Below are positions 1-8,036 of a DNA stretch of 64,000 nucleotides, piece by piece. Made by a program: the position numbers and the translations under genes. The DNA is from an uncultured Psychroflexus sp. (lineage in GTDB: Bacteria; Bacteroidota; Bacteroidia; Flavobacteriales; Flavobacteriaceae): assembly GCA_913062845.1 (NCBI GenBank), contig CAJXVZ010000010.1, forward strand, positions 1-64,000, in the 5' to 3' direction. Below the pieces are notes generated by a model, which saw nothing but the letters and a program-made list of their open reading frames with translations, searched no databases and was not told where the DNA came from. Within the stretch, counting starts at the first letter, position 1; every line of letters begins with the position of its first letter.

Positions 1-1
1 A

Positions 2-475
2 GATAAATTTATTTCTCTGGCAGGCGTCAGTGAGACAATTGATAAGACTATCGTAAGGCAGGTTAGCAATCAAAGTGCACAACTTGGTAAGGTAGCAGAA
101 GCACACTTTAAGGAATTAAGAGAAACTGGAGAAATCAAAGAACTCAACCCTATGTTGGTATCTATTTTTGCAAAACAAAATCTGGAATTTATAAGATCTT
201 ATATGACTTACGATCCTGTAGAAGAAATAAAAAAGCTGGACTTACCAATTTTAATCATCAACGGAACCAAGGACTTGCAGGTGTTGGAAAGTGACGCCAA
301 GGCATTATATGAAGCTGATCCTGATGCAGAACTCAAAATCATTGAAGGTATGAATCATGTTCTCAAAACCATTTCCAAAGATGAGGATAATTTAAAATCT
401 TATACTTCACCTGGTTTTCCAATTTCAGAAGAGTTAATTATAGTAATTACGTCCTTTGTGAAAAGTGATAAATAA
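2..475 (+). CDS. alpha/beta hydrolase, C-terminal part (5' end outside window)
   Basis: The frame is open from the first bases of the window, so the start lies upstream; 157 codons are visible. The segment with ILIINGTKD (Asp at visible residue 91) followed by GMNH (His at 119) has the spacing of the acid and histidine of the catalytic triad in serine-type alpha/beta hydrolases. The nucleophile region is missing because it is outside the window. Substrate cannot be told from this part; peptidase S9-like or esterase-like relatives are both possible. A small DNA-binding-like gene follows after 5 bases, suggesting cotranscription. Confidence 0.75.
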   Translation, partial: DKFISLAGVSETIDKTIVRQVSNQSAQLGKVAEAHFKELRETGEIKELNPMLVSIFAKQNLEFIRSYMTYDPVEEIKKLDLPILIINGTKDLQVLESDAKALYEADPDAELKIIEGMNHVLKTISKDEDNLKSYTSPGFPISEELIIVITSFVKSDK

Positions 476-480
476 CGATT

Positions 481-648
481 ATGCCCAAGAAGAAAGCCTT
501 TGCACTCAGAGTAAATGAAGATATGATGAAAGCCATCGAAAAATGGGCTGCGGATGAATTCCGTAGTACAAATGGTCAACTGGAGTGGATGCTGATGCAA
601 CAGCTTAAAAAACATAATCGGGAGCCAAGGACGCAAAGAGATGAATAG
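481..648 (+). CDS. small Arc/ribbon-helix-helix-like protein (55 aa)
   Basis: The ATG lies 5 bases after the hydrolase stop and reads 55 residues. The N-terminus KKKAFALRVNEDMMKAIEKW looks like the beta strand plus first helix of a ribbon-helix-helix domain. It is followed by a second predicted helix with RSTNGQLEWMLMQQLKK, the pattern of the Arc-type mini proteins widespread in Bacteroidota. Such proteins normally bind DNA as dimers; the target is unknown. It is probably cotranscribed with the hydrolase. The function is inferred from pattern only. Confidence 0.7.
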   Translation: MPKKKAFALRVNEDMMKAIEKWAADEFRSTNGQLEWMLMQQLKKHNREPRTQRDE

Positions 649-908
649 TGGCTATTTTACGGGAATTATATTTTCTAATAGCTATCATTTTTTTAATCCT
701 GTCAATAGAAAATATATTGCTCCATTAGGCTTTTCCTTTAATATTGTAACTCAACTTTCAAGAATTGCACAGCTATGAATTCAAAGTTGTACGTTGAATT
801 ATCCCGATTTTACAGAGAAATCTTGGGTTTAATACATCGACGCTCAACTTCGAAATTTTTAAAAGAGTATTCTTATTTGATACAGTAATGGCTCTGCCTC
901 GGGGCTAT

Positions 909-1760
909 TCATTTTAATTGAAAATGTATGTGGTCATCGTGCCGTACGGCCTGACAACCGTGAAATCTTACTTTATCACTGTTTAAATTTAATCGATTTT
1001 TTAAATGTGGCTCGATGAATAATTTACCAATATTATTTTGTTTTATAATTAATTCTATTAATTGCTGGGTTCCTTTTTCGGAAAATTCAATCTCTTTATT
1101 GATTTTTCCTAAGGTCAGATATTTTGGGAAGTCATATTGCCAATTACCATTTTTCTTACAAACAGCATTTTGGTCATATTCTGCATACGTTGACATTTCA
1201 TAAACGCCATATCCACTCACAGATGGTTTTTTATTAGTTAGTTGTCCGGTCGCATTTTCGTAAATAAAAGAAATGTCAATTTTTTCTCCATCATTATGAC
1301 TTAAATGTGGCAACAGCGGAATTTTGTCTATAAATGGAAAATTTGCATCCAGATATACCATTTTTATATCCGGATTTAATTTTTCGAACTCTTTTGCTAT
1401 TTGCTCAATCGATTTGTTTAATTCAGGCTTTACATAGTTTCTATTGGCAAGTTTATAAAAGATGGAATGCGCTTTTATAAATTTAGTTTCTTTAATTTTT
1501 TCACGTCCAAAGATTGGTGCAACATTTGGAATAATTAAAAATGTAGTAATCAAATAGAGAAATGTGAAAATTCCAATCTGTTTTAACCATCTCCTTTTAG
1601 AACTTTTTTTAACCAACAAAATTGTCATCAAATATATTATTCCGCCTACCTGAGTTATGACAGTCAAAAAAATAAAGATTATTATATGAAGCAGTAATTT
1701 CAATGCGTAGTTCAGCCTATTGCTTTTTTTGTAATAATTATTTAAATTCCAATAACCCAC
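909..1760 (-). CDS. membrane-anchored LAS/MepA-like zinc peptidase domain protein
   Basis: 283 residues from a GTG start. Hydrophobic segments at about 20-50 and 60-82 anchor the protein; the rest should lie outside the cytoplasmic membrane. The C-terminal half carries H155-N-D-G-E-K-I-D162 and, near the end, HDDHIHF (H277, H279). This matches the HxxxxxxD plus HxH zinc-ligand layout of LAS-type murein endopeptidases such as MepA (peptidase M74), so cleavage of peptidoglycan peptides is the best guess. The start overlaps the end of the GH92 gene by 23 bases. A TTG at 1703 is an alternative start. No close family was recognised for the N-terminal part. Confidence 0.6.
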   Translation of the reverse strand: MGYWNLNNYYKKSNRLNYALKLLLHIIIFIFLTVITQVGGIIYLMTILLVKKSSKRRWLKQIGIFTFLYLITTFLIIPNVAPIFGREKIKETKFIKAHSIFYKLANRNYVKPELNKSIEQIAKEFEKLNPDIKMVYLDANFPFIDKIPLLPHLSHNDGEKIDISFIYENATGQLTNKKPSVSGYGVYEMSTYAEYDQNAVCKKNGNWQYDFPKYLTLGKINKEIEFSEKGTQQLIELIIKQNNIGKLFIEPHLKNRLNLNSDKVRFHGCQAVRHDDHIHFQLK

Positions 1761-3879
1761 CGTCTAGGATATTCTCATGTTTAAGCGTTCTGTTAATGGC
1801 GCTCTTATTAAGAAATATCTCCGGATTTGTTAATTTATTTTTTGTCTTCACTATCTCTAAGTTTTTTCCATTATTCAAATTTATGGTAGCTTTTTTAACT
1901 TGAGGTATTCCTAAAACATATTCCGCATTTGCTGGATTTACCGGATAAAAGCCTAAGGTTGAGAATATATACCAGGCACTCATCTGTCCGCAGTCATCAT
2001 TTCCGGTGATGCCTTCAGGTGTTTCATCGTAGAACTTGTTGTAAATTTCAGTTATAAGTTCATTTCCTCTTTCGGGCGTATTTGAATAGGCATACAAATA
2101 AGCAATGTGATGGCTTGGTTCATTCCCGTGGGCATATTGCCCTATTAAGCCTTCTTGTCCCAAATGCTTATTGTCGCCATCACCTGAAATAGAAAAGAAC
2201 GTATTTAATTGTTCTGTGAATTGGTCTTTGCCACCGAGCAGTTTTGTATAATTTTCTACATCATAATGCGACGTCGTCCAGGTGTACTGCCAGGCATTTG
2301 CCTCTGTATAATCACCCGGATTATTCATAGGAGATGTGGCATCAAGCGGTTCAAACGGGGTTCTAAACCTTCCTTTGGAATCTTTACCACGCATCAAACC
2401 TGTTTCAGGATCGAATAAATTTTCATAATATCTTGCTCTTTTTGCAAATACAGATGATATACTATCCATGCCAATATCTTCTGCCATAATGGAAATGGCA
2501 TAATCGTCAAACCCGCTTTCCAGAGTTCTAGAAACGGCTTCGTTGTCCAGATAATCAAAAGGATAATAGCCGTATTTGTTATAAAGCTCCCAATCTGAAT
2601 TCAGGTGATTTTCTGTAGACGATTCTACCATGGCTGTCATGGCTTCATTATAGTCAAAACCATCAAAGCCTTTGTTGTAAGCATCCACAATAACTGGTAT
2701 GGAATGGTTACCAATCATACAGTGGTTTTCCTGTCCCCAAGCGGTCCAGATCGGTAAATAGCCTTGCGCTTTATGATGGGCCAAAAATGTATTTACAAAA
2801 CCATCAATACGCTCCGGTACCAAAATAGTATATAAAGGATGTGCAGCCCTATACGTATCCCAAAGTGATAAAGTTGAATAGTATTCTCCATTTTTAGCCA
2901 TAGAAATTTTATCGTCAGCACCTCTGTACTTTCCGTCGACATCGGCTATATTTGATGGTTGTAAAAATAAATGGTACATAGCCGTGTAGAAAATGGTTTT
3001 TTGCGTGTCGTCTGCTTTAATATCAATTTTACTTAAATACGTATTCCAAACCTCTTTGCTTTCTTTTCTTACTTGTTGAAAATCCCAGTGATCGAGCTCT
3101 GAGTTAAGGTTCTTTTTTGCGCCATCGACGCTTACAGAAGATAAAGCGACTTTAGCTTTTAAAATGTTGTTCTTAAGTGTAAAGTCTAAAATGTACTTTG
3201 GTGCATTTTCTTTTGGTCCAAGAGGTAATTGTCTGATGGTATCATAAGTCTGGTCGAAAGTGAGGGTAAAAAAGTACTTTCGCTCTACCCAGTTGCTGGT
3301 ATGGCAATAGCCGGAAATGGTTTTTTTATCTTCTTCAATTGTAATGTCGCTATCCAAAACCAAACTGTCTGTAATAAAACGTAAACCATGTTGTAGGTTA
3401 ACCAATAATTTTGCTTTCTGGCTTGGGTAAGTATATCTGTGAAAACCAACACGGTCTGTTGAAGTGAGTTCAGCCTGGACACCATTATTTAAATCTACCT
3501 TGTAGTAACCCACTTCAGCGGTTTCGTCTGTTTTTCTGGCTGAAAGGCTATCAGATGCTTTTGTAAATGGGAAAAGTAACACATCTCCAAATTCACTGAT
3601 ACCTGTTCCACTGGCTCTTGTGTTTGAAAATCCAATTATGGTTGAGTCTTTTAATTGATAACCGCTTGTATAATCCCAACCTTGGTCTGTATTGTCAGGG
3701 CCGGGCTGCACCATGGCAAAAGGTCTGCTTGGTCCGGGAAAAGTATGCCCGGTTCCGTCAGTTCCAATAAATGGATTCACAAATTTAGTGTAATCAGTAG
3801 ATGTGATTTCAACTTTCTTTTCGTTAATGCAACTTACAAAAATTGAAAAAGCAAATAATAGTAATAGGTATTTATGCAT
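1738..3879 (-). CDS. GH92 family alpha-mannosidase lipoprotein
   Basis: 713 residues when started at the ATG at 3879. The longer frame to 3927 is rejected because MHKYLLLLFAFSIFVSC is a lipoprotein signal peptide with its lipobox Cys at residue 17. FVNPFIGTDGTGHTFPGPSRP and QPGPDN near the N-terminus, GNEPSHH near residue 585 and GNDDCGQMSAWYIFS near 626 are hallmarks of calcium-dependent GH92 exo-alpha-mannosidases. It probably trims mannose from alpha-mannan or N-glycan type substrates at the cell surface. The C-terminus stops right after the usual last strand (GGLLEFK) and overlaps the start of the peptidase gene. No SusC/SusD pair lies nearby, so this is not a full polysaccharide locus here. 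Confidence 0.93.
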   Translation of the reverse strand: MHKYLLLLFAFSIFVSCINEKKVEITSTDYTKFVNPFIGTDGTGHTFPGPSRPFAMVQPGPDNTDQGWDYTSGYQLKDSTIIGFSNTRASGTGISEFGDVLLFPFTKASDSLSARKTDETAEVGYYKVDLNNGVQAELTSTDRVGFHRYTYPSQKAKLLVNLQHGLRFITDSLVLDSDITIEEDKKTISGYCHTSNWVERKYFFTLTFDQTYDTIRQLPLGPKENAPKYILDFTLKNNILKAKVALSSVSVDGAKKNLNSELDHWDFQQVRKESKEVWNTYLSKIDIKADDTQKTIFYTAMYHLFLQPSNIADVDGKYRGADDKISMAKNGEYYSTLSLWDTYRAAHPLYTILVPERIDGFVNTFLAHHKAQGYLPIWTAWGQENHCMIGNHSIPVIVDAYNKGFDGFDYNEAMTAMVESSTENHLNSDWELYNKYGYYPFDYLDNEAVSRTLESGFDDYAISIMAEDIGMDSISSVFAKRARYYENLFDPETGLMRGKDSKGRFRTPFEPLDATSPMNNPGDYTEANAWQYTWTTSHYDVENYTKLLGGKDQFTEQLNTFFSISGDGDNKHLGQEGLIGQYAHGNEPSHHIAYLYAYSNTPERGNELITEIYNKFYDETPEGITGNDDCGQMSAWYIFSTLGFYPVNPANAEYVLGIPQVKKATINLNNGKNLEIVKTKNKLTNPEIFLNKSAINRTLKHENILDGGLLEFK

Positions 3880-3927
3880 CTTGTTATAATTTTTTACCAC
3901 GGCTCTGTTATGGGCAGTAGCGCGCAA

Positions 3928-4048
3928 ACCAACCTTATTTTATAATTTTATTCAGCTAATTTAGCAAATAATCTTGAACTTACTCTTTTAAGCCCAAACC
4001 CGAGCTATTGCTTAGAGCTATTGTTGTAGCAAGTGCTTCCACGTTCTG
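3928..4048. other. non-coding spacer with short direct repeats between GH92 and hicB
   Basis: No reading frame is supported. The 9-base word GAGCTATTG occurs twice 13 bases apart (4002-4010 and 4015-4023). The block separates two accessory-type modules, so a recombination junction is possible but unproven. Confidence 0.3.
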
Positions 4049-4441
4049 CTATACGGTTTGCAATAAATTAATTCCAGATAATTCTTGTCCGATTTGGTGA
4101 ATTCCGCTTAATATTTTTTCAGATTGTTTCCGTGATGGTTTTTTCGTTCCGGAAACATATTGAGAAAGCAAAGTAGCGTTCATACCAATTTTTTCAGCGA
4201 GGAATTTTGCATTTATTACTTTATAATATTTAAAAAACTGCTTAAAGTCTATTTCGAATTGGATATCATTCGCATCTGCTTTTACTTTTTCATCCTCAAA
4301 GTAAAATTCAGTCGCTTCATACGCGCTATTTATTAATTCAGGAATTGATTTTCCAGTGGTGAAAATCGGATAATCCTTTGCATATGCAGAAAAACCAGTA
4401 TCAGTTTTCTCAACAGTCAATATGATTTTCTTTTTTGCCAT
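4049..4441 (-). CDS. hicB: HicB-type antitoxin with HTH domain
   Basis: 130 residues from the ATG at 4441 (an ATG two codons upstream is equally possible). The N-terminal 60 residues follow the HicB pattern (ILTVEKTDTGFSAYAKDYP, then SIPELINSAYEATEFYFED). The C-terminal half has a helix-turn-helix of Xre type (LAEKIGMNATLLSQYVSGTK). In this family the N-domain blocks HicA and the HTH represses the operon. Its start lies inside the end of hicA (overlap about 32 bases), so the two are translationally coupled with the toxin first. Confidence 0.88.
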   Translation of the reverse strand: MAKKKIILTVEKTDTGFSAYAKDYPIFTTGKSIPELINSAYEATEFYFEDEKVKADANDIQFEIDFKQFFKYYKVINAKFLAEKIGMNATLLSQYVSGTKKPSRKQSEKILSGIHQIGQELSGINLLQTV

Positions 4442-4634
4442 AATCATATAATTTAATTCCAGCGTCTTTGAAAATTTTCTTTTCCAATCCTTTACCCATT
4501 TCTTGACCCCTGTGATTTGGGAATATTATTATTTCTTTTTTCGTTTCGTGATGCATTTTCACGTGTGAACCTTTTTGAGAAACTGTATACCAACCATCTG
4601 TGGTCAAAATTTTATAAAGTTTTGAACATTTCAA
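4410..4634 (-). CDS. hicA: HicA-type mRNA interferase toxin
   Basis: 74 residues, the usual HicA size. KGSHVKMHH contains the GSH motif with the expected catalytic His24 of the dsRBD-like fold, and GWYTVSQ precedes it as in the family. HicA cleaves mRNA and is neutralised by HicB encoded just downstream. The only in-frame start is TTG at 4634: an in-frame TGA lies directly upstream and the nearby ATG at 4629 is out of frame. A weak start codon fits low toxin synthesis. A primary-type promoter sits 27-57 bases upstream. Confidence 0.88.
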   Translation of the reverse strand: MKCSKLYKILTTDGWYTVSQKGSHVKMHHETKKEIIIFPNHRGQEMGKGLEKKIFKDAGIKLYDYGKKENHIDC

Positions 4635-4660
4635 TCAGTTTTTCCTCTTCAAACACATCA

Positions 4661-4691
4661 CAAAGGTAAACTATTATTTACTTTTTAACAA
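4661..4691 (-). promoter_or_regulatory. promoter of hicAB (Bacteroidota type)
   Basis: On the minus strand TTG (4691-4689), 20 bases, then TACCTTTG (4668-4661) match the -33/-7 consensus TTG-N19-TAnnTTTG. It ends 26 bases before the hicA TTG start. HicB may bind here, but no clear palindrome was made out. Confidence 0.5.
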
Positions 4692-4778
4692 TAATTTTTA
4701 TATTGAAAACGGAAGTTTTTTAGCATTTGTTACAACTAATTATTATCCTGAAAAACAGACCACTTTTTTGAAGTTTTT

Positions 4779-5576
4779 TTAGAAACTCGACTTCAACTCC
4801 TCGGGAATCTCACAAACCGGAATTGGCTGCATCTTGTGTTGGTTTTTGGTATTATAATCCATAAAAATATCAAAAACCTCTTTTTCTCGGTCTTTAAAAT
4901 TTGCTGAGGTTTTACCTTCGTCTTTCATTCGCATGGCCCATTCCAGTTCAGGATAACTTGCGCCTATCTGATCTTCATCAGTACGACTGTCACCCCAAAG
5001 GCCGTCGGTTGGTGGGGCTTCCAGAATTTCTTCATTTACGCCTAGAAATGCTGCAAGCTGAAAGACTTCGGTTTTCAATAGGTCTGCTATTGGACTCAAA
5101 TCCACTCCGCCATCACCGTATTTGGTATAAAAGCCAACGCCAAAATCTTCAACTTTGTTACCGGTGCCGGCAACAAGATAGTCTTGAAGTGCCGCAAAAT
5201 AGTATAGGGTTGTCATTCGTAAACGCGCTCTTGTATTGGCTAAGGACATCAAACGCTCTTCTTCATTATCCACTTTGGGTAGTTCTTCAAGCAAGCTATC
5301 AAAAACAGGGGTAAGGTTCACCTGTACCATTTCTACATTATCGTAGTTGTTTTTAAGCCATTTGATATGATTAAGAGCTCGGCTCACCTGATTTTCAGAT
5401 TGGTGAATGGGCATTTCAAGGCATAATACAGGTAAGCCTGTTTCTGCACATAAGCTAGAGGTCAATGCTGAGTCTATGCCTCCGGAAACGCCAACGACAA
5501 ATCCTTTTTGACGATTATTTTCAGCATAATCTTTCAACCAATTTACGATATGATTAATAATAGCTTGAGTTTTCAT
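4779..5576 (-). CDS. nadE: NAD(+) synthase (ammonia-dependent)
   Basis: 265 residues, the normal length for the single-domain NH3-dependent enzyme; no N-terminal glutaminase domain is present. SGGIDS (31-36) is the PP-loop that binds ATP pyrophosphate. GTGNKVEDFGVGFYTKYGDGG and the later LWGDSRTDEDQIG segment are typical of NadE. It converts deamido-NAD to NAD in the cytoplasm. It is divergent from gldB, an arrangement common in flavobacteria. The intergenic region holds two facing -7-like elements (TATATTTG on plus at 5592-5599, TAAATTTG on minus at 5607-5600). Confidence 0.96.
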   Translation of the reverse strand: MKTQAIINHIVNWLKDYAENNRQKGFVVGVSGGIDSALTSSLCAETGLPVLCLEMPIHQSENQVSRALNHIKWLKNNYDNVEMVQVNLTPVFDSLLEELPKVDNEEERLMSLANTRARLRMTTLYYFAALQDYLVAGTGNKVEDFGVGFYTKYGDGGVDLSPIADLLKTEVFQLAAFLGVNEEILEAPPTDGLWGDSRTDEDQIGASYPELEWAMRMKDEGKTSANFKDREKEVFDIFMDYNTKNQHKMQPIPVCEIPEELKSSF

Positions 5577-5591
5577 GCGTTTTTATTTAAG

Positions 5592-5607
5592 TATATTTGC
5601 AAATTTA
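5592..5607. promoter_or_regulatory. back-to-back -7 elements for gldB and nadE
   Basis: TATATTTG on the plus strand (5592-5599) points toward gldB, and TAAATTTG on the minus strand (5607-5600) points toward nadE. Both match TAnnTTTG. The -33 boxes are weak, so this is a moderate call. Confidence 0.4.
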
Positions 5608-5658
5608 ATTTTAAAAATAACTAAAACTCAAGATAGGGCTTTTATATAATCTCGATTT

Positions 5659-6621
5659 ATGAAAAAAATATCATTTGTAATTATATCCATTCTTTTGATT
5701 TTCAGTTATAGTTGTAAGGATAGCATTGAAGTAAAGCCTGAGGTAAAGCGTATTGAATTAGATATGCAATTCATTAGATTTGACAGTATTTTTTCAGAAG
5801 CAGATCCTGAAGACCTGGAAAGTCTGAAGAAAAGTTATCCGTTTATGTTTAAGACTAATATCCCTGATAGTTTATGGAAAATTAAAATTCTGGATACTTT
5901 ACAGGAAGAAATTGAAAAGGAGGTTTACCAAAAATTTAAAGATTTCGGAAGTTATAAAGACGATATAGAATTATTTTTCAAACATCTAAAATATTTTTTT
6001 CCAGAACAGCAACCGCCAACAGTGATTACCCTCGCAGAATATGTAGATTACAAGGCTAAAGTGATTTTGGATAATGACATGCTTTTTATTTCTTTAGATA
6101 ATTATTTGGGAGAAGACCATAGATTTTATGAAGGTTTCCAGGATTACATAGCACAACAACAGGCTCCTCATCAGATATTGCCCGATATTGCAGAGCAATA
6201 CGCCAATCGACTGGTACCGCTTCCACAAAGCCGTGATTTTTTAAGTCAATTGGTTTATGAAGGGAAGAAGCTATATTTTAAACAGCAAACATTGCCTTTA
6301 GCAGAGCCTCATCATACCATGGGTTACAGTAAAGAAGAATTAGCATGGGCAGACGAATATGAGTTTATGGTTTGGCAGTATTTTGTAGAACGAAATTTGT
6401 TGTACAGTACAGATTCAGACCTGAAAAGAAGATTCCTCAGGCCGGCTCCATTTACTAAATTTTATCTGGAGGTAGATAGCGAATCTCCACCAAGGTTAGG
6501 TCAGTTTATTGGCTGGGAGATTGTGAGAGCTTATGCAGAACGCCATCCTGAAAAAGAATTGAAAGATATTTTAAATTTAAATGAACAGGAATTATTTAAT
6601 CAATCAAAATACAAACCTTAG
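5659..6621 (+). CDS. gldB: gliding motility lipoprotein GldB
   Basis: 320 residues, the usual GldB length. The N-terminus is a lipoprotein signal peptide with a Cys at about residue 19 (FSYSCKD). The sequence IELDMQFIRFDSIF and the later LPDIAEQYANRLVPLPQSRDF region follow the GldB family. GldB is required for gliding in Flavobacterium johnsoniae and is linked to T9SS assembly. gldC starts 2 bases after its stop, giving the conserved gldB-gldC order, and nadE is divergent upstream. Confidence 0.94.
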   Translation: MKKISFVIISILLIFSYSCKDSIEVKPEVKRIELDMQFIRFDSIFSEADPEDLESLKKSYPFMFKTNIPDSLWKIKILDTLQEEIEKEVYQKFKDFGSYKDDIELFFKHLKYFFPEQQPPTVITLAEYVDYKAKVILDNDMLFISLDNYLGEDHRFYEGFQDYIAQQQAPHQILPDIAEQYANRLVPLPQSRDFLSQLVYEGKKLYFKQQTLPLAEPHHTMGYSKEELAWADEYEFMVWQYFVERNLLYSTDSDLKRRFLRPAPFTKFYLEVDSESPPRLGQFIGWEIVRAYAERHPEKELKDILNLNEQELFNQSKYKP

Positions 6622-6623
6622 TT

Positions 6624-6962
6624 ATGAGTAAAAAGACATCTGATATTGTATTGAGTGTCACAACAGACGAAAACCGTATTCCGGAGAGTATAGAATGGAC
6701 AGCAGAAGATGGAGGCGTCGAGAAGGAAGCTGCAAAAGCCGCTTTTTTAAGCGTATGGGATCATAAAGCTAAAGAAAGTCTGCGTATAGATTTATGGACC
6801 AAAGACATGCCCGTAGATGAGATGAAACATTTCTTTCATCAGACCCTGGTGAGTATGAGTGATACTTATTACAGGGCTACACAAGATGAAAAAATGAGTG
6901 AAACCATGAAAGATTTTTGCAGTTATTTTGCCGAAAAACTTGAGTTGTACAATGACAAGTAA
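6624..6962 (+). CDS. gldC: gliding motility protein GldC
   Basis: 112 residues, right for GldC. The pattern SDIVLSVTTDENRIPESIEW, then KAAFLSVWDHKAKESLRIDL and MKHFFHQTL is family-typical. It has no signal peptide, so it is cytoplasmic or membrane-associated. In F. johnsoniae loss of GldC impairs but does not abolish gliding. It is 2 bases after gldB and overlaps the next gene by 11 bases, so the three genes form one operon. Confidence 0.94.
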   Translation: MSKKTSDIVLSVTTDENRIPESIEWTAEDGGVEKEAAKAAFLSVWDHKAKESLRIDLWTKDMPVDEMKHFFHQTLVSMSDTYYRATQDEKMSETMKDFCSYFAEKLELYNDK

Positions 6963-7341
6963 AGCTGTAAAACCAAAACTTATCTTTGTTTACAATGCAG
7001 ATTCAGGTTTTAAAAACCTCATGATAGATGCTGCACATAAAATTTTTAGTCCAAAAACCTACCCCTGTAAATTATGCGATCTCATTTATGGCAAATTTGG
7101 AGAGAGAAAAGCCTGGAAAAGATTTAGAAATGAAACGGAAGCTCAAATGAAATTTCTGCATGCCGATGAGTTTAAGGCTTTGTATAAATCAAAATTCCGT
7201 CCTTCATTCGATTTGCCTGTCATTTTGATTGAGGAACAATACGAGCTTGAAGTTTTGCTGAGTGCAAAAAGTCTGGAGGAGATAAATGATGTAGATCAAT
7301 TGATTTCTACACTAAGAGATTTCCTTAATAAGGAAGACTGA
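6952..7341 (+). CDS. conserved hypothetical protein downstream of gldC
   Basis: 129 residues from the ATG at 6952, which overlaps the gldC stop and is preferred over the ATG at 6928 because that would overlap gldC by 35 bases. It begins KPKLIFVYNADSGF and has a C39xxC42 motif (PCKLCDL) that could bind a metal or form a disulfide. It lacks a signal peptide. I do not recognise a function; homologues of this type are often labelled GTPase, but no P-loop or G motifs are visible. Position suggests a role tied to the gldBC operon or simple cotranscription. Confidence 0.8.
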   Translation: MTSKAVKPKLIFVYNADSGFKNLMIDAAHKIFSPKTYPCKLCDLIYGKFGERKAWKRFRNETEAQMKFLHADEFKALYKSKFRPSFDLPVILIEEQYELEVLLSAKSLEEINDVDQLISTLRDFLNKED

Positions 7342-7376
7342 GGCCATTAAATTATAGCGAACATCACAAAGCACTC

Positions 7377-7409
7377 AAAAAAAATCCTTCACAAAACAGC
7401 GAAGGATTT
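7377..7409 (-). terminator. terminator after the 7438-7719 gene
   Basis: Stem AAATCCTTC (7382-7390) / GAAGGATTT (7401-7409) with an eight-A run on the plus strand, i.e. a T run on the minus strand. It lies between convergent genes and can also help end the gldBC transcript. Confidence 0.75.
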
Positions 7410-7437
7410 ATTTTAGGTTATGATATAAACCTTTAGT

Positions 7438-7719
7438 TCAGCAATCGTCTTTATCAGATAGGCTAGAGTCAATTTTATTGATATTATTCTTGTTTTCTGT
7501 CATCCATTCTTCAATGCCGGTTCTGTCTTTGGCTATACTTTCTGCTTCCAGTGCCGAAGATTCTGCTTCCCAATAATCTGCCGTTTTTTCAAAGGTTTCA
7601 CTAAAAGTGTCCCAATACTCAAACTCTCTTACTTCTTCAGCCTGATCATTTGTGTTCTCGAAGCTCAAATGATTTTGAGCTAGGTTCGCTAAAATGAATA
7701 ATAATACTAATTTTCCCAT
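7438..7719 (-). CDS. small exported protein, paralogue 1 of a tandem pair
   Basis: 93 residues from the ATG at 7719; the frame upstream lacks features and the twin gene has the same start context. The N-terminus (MGKLVLLFILANLAQ) is a short hydrophobic export signal. The mature part carries EYWDTFSETFEKTADYWEAE, then SALEAESIAKDRTGIEEWM, an aromatic and acidic helical block shared almost residue for residue with the gene at 8037-8318. No known family was recognised. A conserved ECF-like promoter lies upstream and a strong terminator downstream, so it is monocistronic. It is probably periplasmic or surface-exposed; the function is unknown. Confidence 0.85.
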   Translation of the reverse strand: MGKLVLLFILANLAQNHLSFENTNDQAEEVREFEYWDTFSETFEKTADYWEAESSALEAESIAKDRTGIEEWMTENKNNINKIDSSLSDKDDC

Positions 7720-7787
7720 GATTTTTGATTTTTTATTTATTGATTTGGTTTTAGAAATACTAAGAAATGTTCTTAAATACACTTCCT

Positions 7788-7821
7788 ATTTATATGACGG
7801 ATCAAAACCAGTTCTGTTACA
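7788..7821 (-). promoter_or_regulatory. ECF-sigma-like promoter of small gene 1
   Basis: On the minus strand TGTAACA (7821-7815), with 16 bases between TGTAAC and CGTC, then CGTCATATAAAT (7799-7788). The twin gene has TGTAACA and CGTCTTATAAAT with the same spacing and nearly the same distance to its ATG. TGTAAC/CGTC is the box style of extracytoplasmic-function sigma factors and differs from the TAnnTTTG promoters elsewhere in the window. Confidence 0.65.
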
Positions 7822-7977
7822 ATAAAAATCAGGAAATGTCAATATTTATGAAATATTTTAAATTATGAGTATTTTTATCACTCTAAAATATAGAATAGTA
7901 AAATAATTAAGTCAAATAAATATCAATTATTTATATAGGCTTTTTTAGTTTAATCAATCAGCTGGTAAGCTAAAACC

Positions 7978-8006
7978 AAAAAAAAGCCCCAACTATTGTC
8001 GGGGCT
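7978..8006 (-). terminator. terminator after the 8037-8318 gene
   Basis: Stem AGCCCC (7985-7990) / GGGGCT (8001-8006) with an eight-base A run (7978-7985) that reads as T on the minus strand; located 31 bases beyond the stop of the gene. Confidence 0.85.
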
Positions 8007-8036
8007 CTTTACTAAATTAAAATTAACTCAAACAAA

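Larger units (their letters stand above)
7720..8036. other. intergenic region between the twin small genes
   Basis: 317 bases without a gene. It holds the leader and ECF-like promoter of the 7438-7719 gene (7796-7821), an AT-rich stretch without recognisable features (about 7840-7970), and the terminator of the upstream twin (7978-8006). Confidence 0.7.

Noticed and set aside
1738-3879. Polysaccharide utilisation locus around the GH92 gene
   Set aside because: No SusC/SusD pair, sensor or further glycosidase lies next to it; the TonB receptor at 61 kb is far away and lacks a SusD partner.
4901-5314. 137-residue frame antisense to nadE
   Set aside because: It is the complement of a strongly conserved gene and its translation has no domain-like pattern.
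4779-7341. Claiming a complete gliding/T9SS locus
   Set aside because: Only gldB and gldC are here, with porZ and porX at other sites; the core gldKLMN genes are not in the window.
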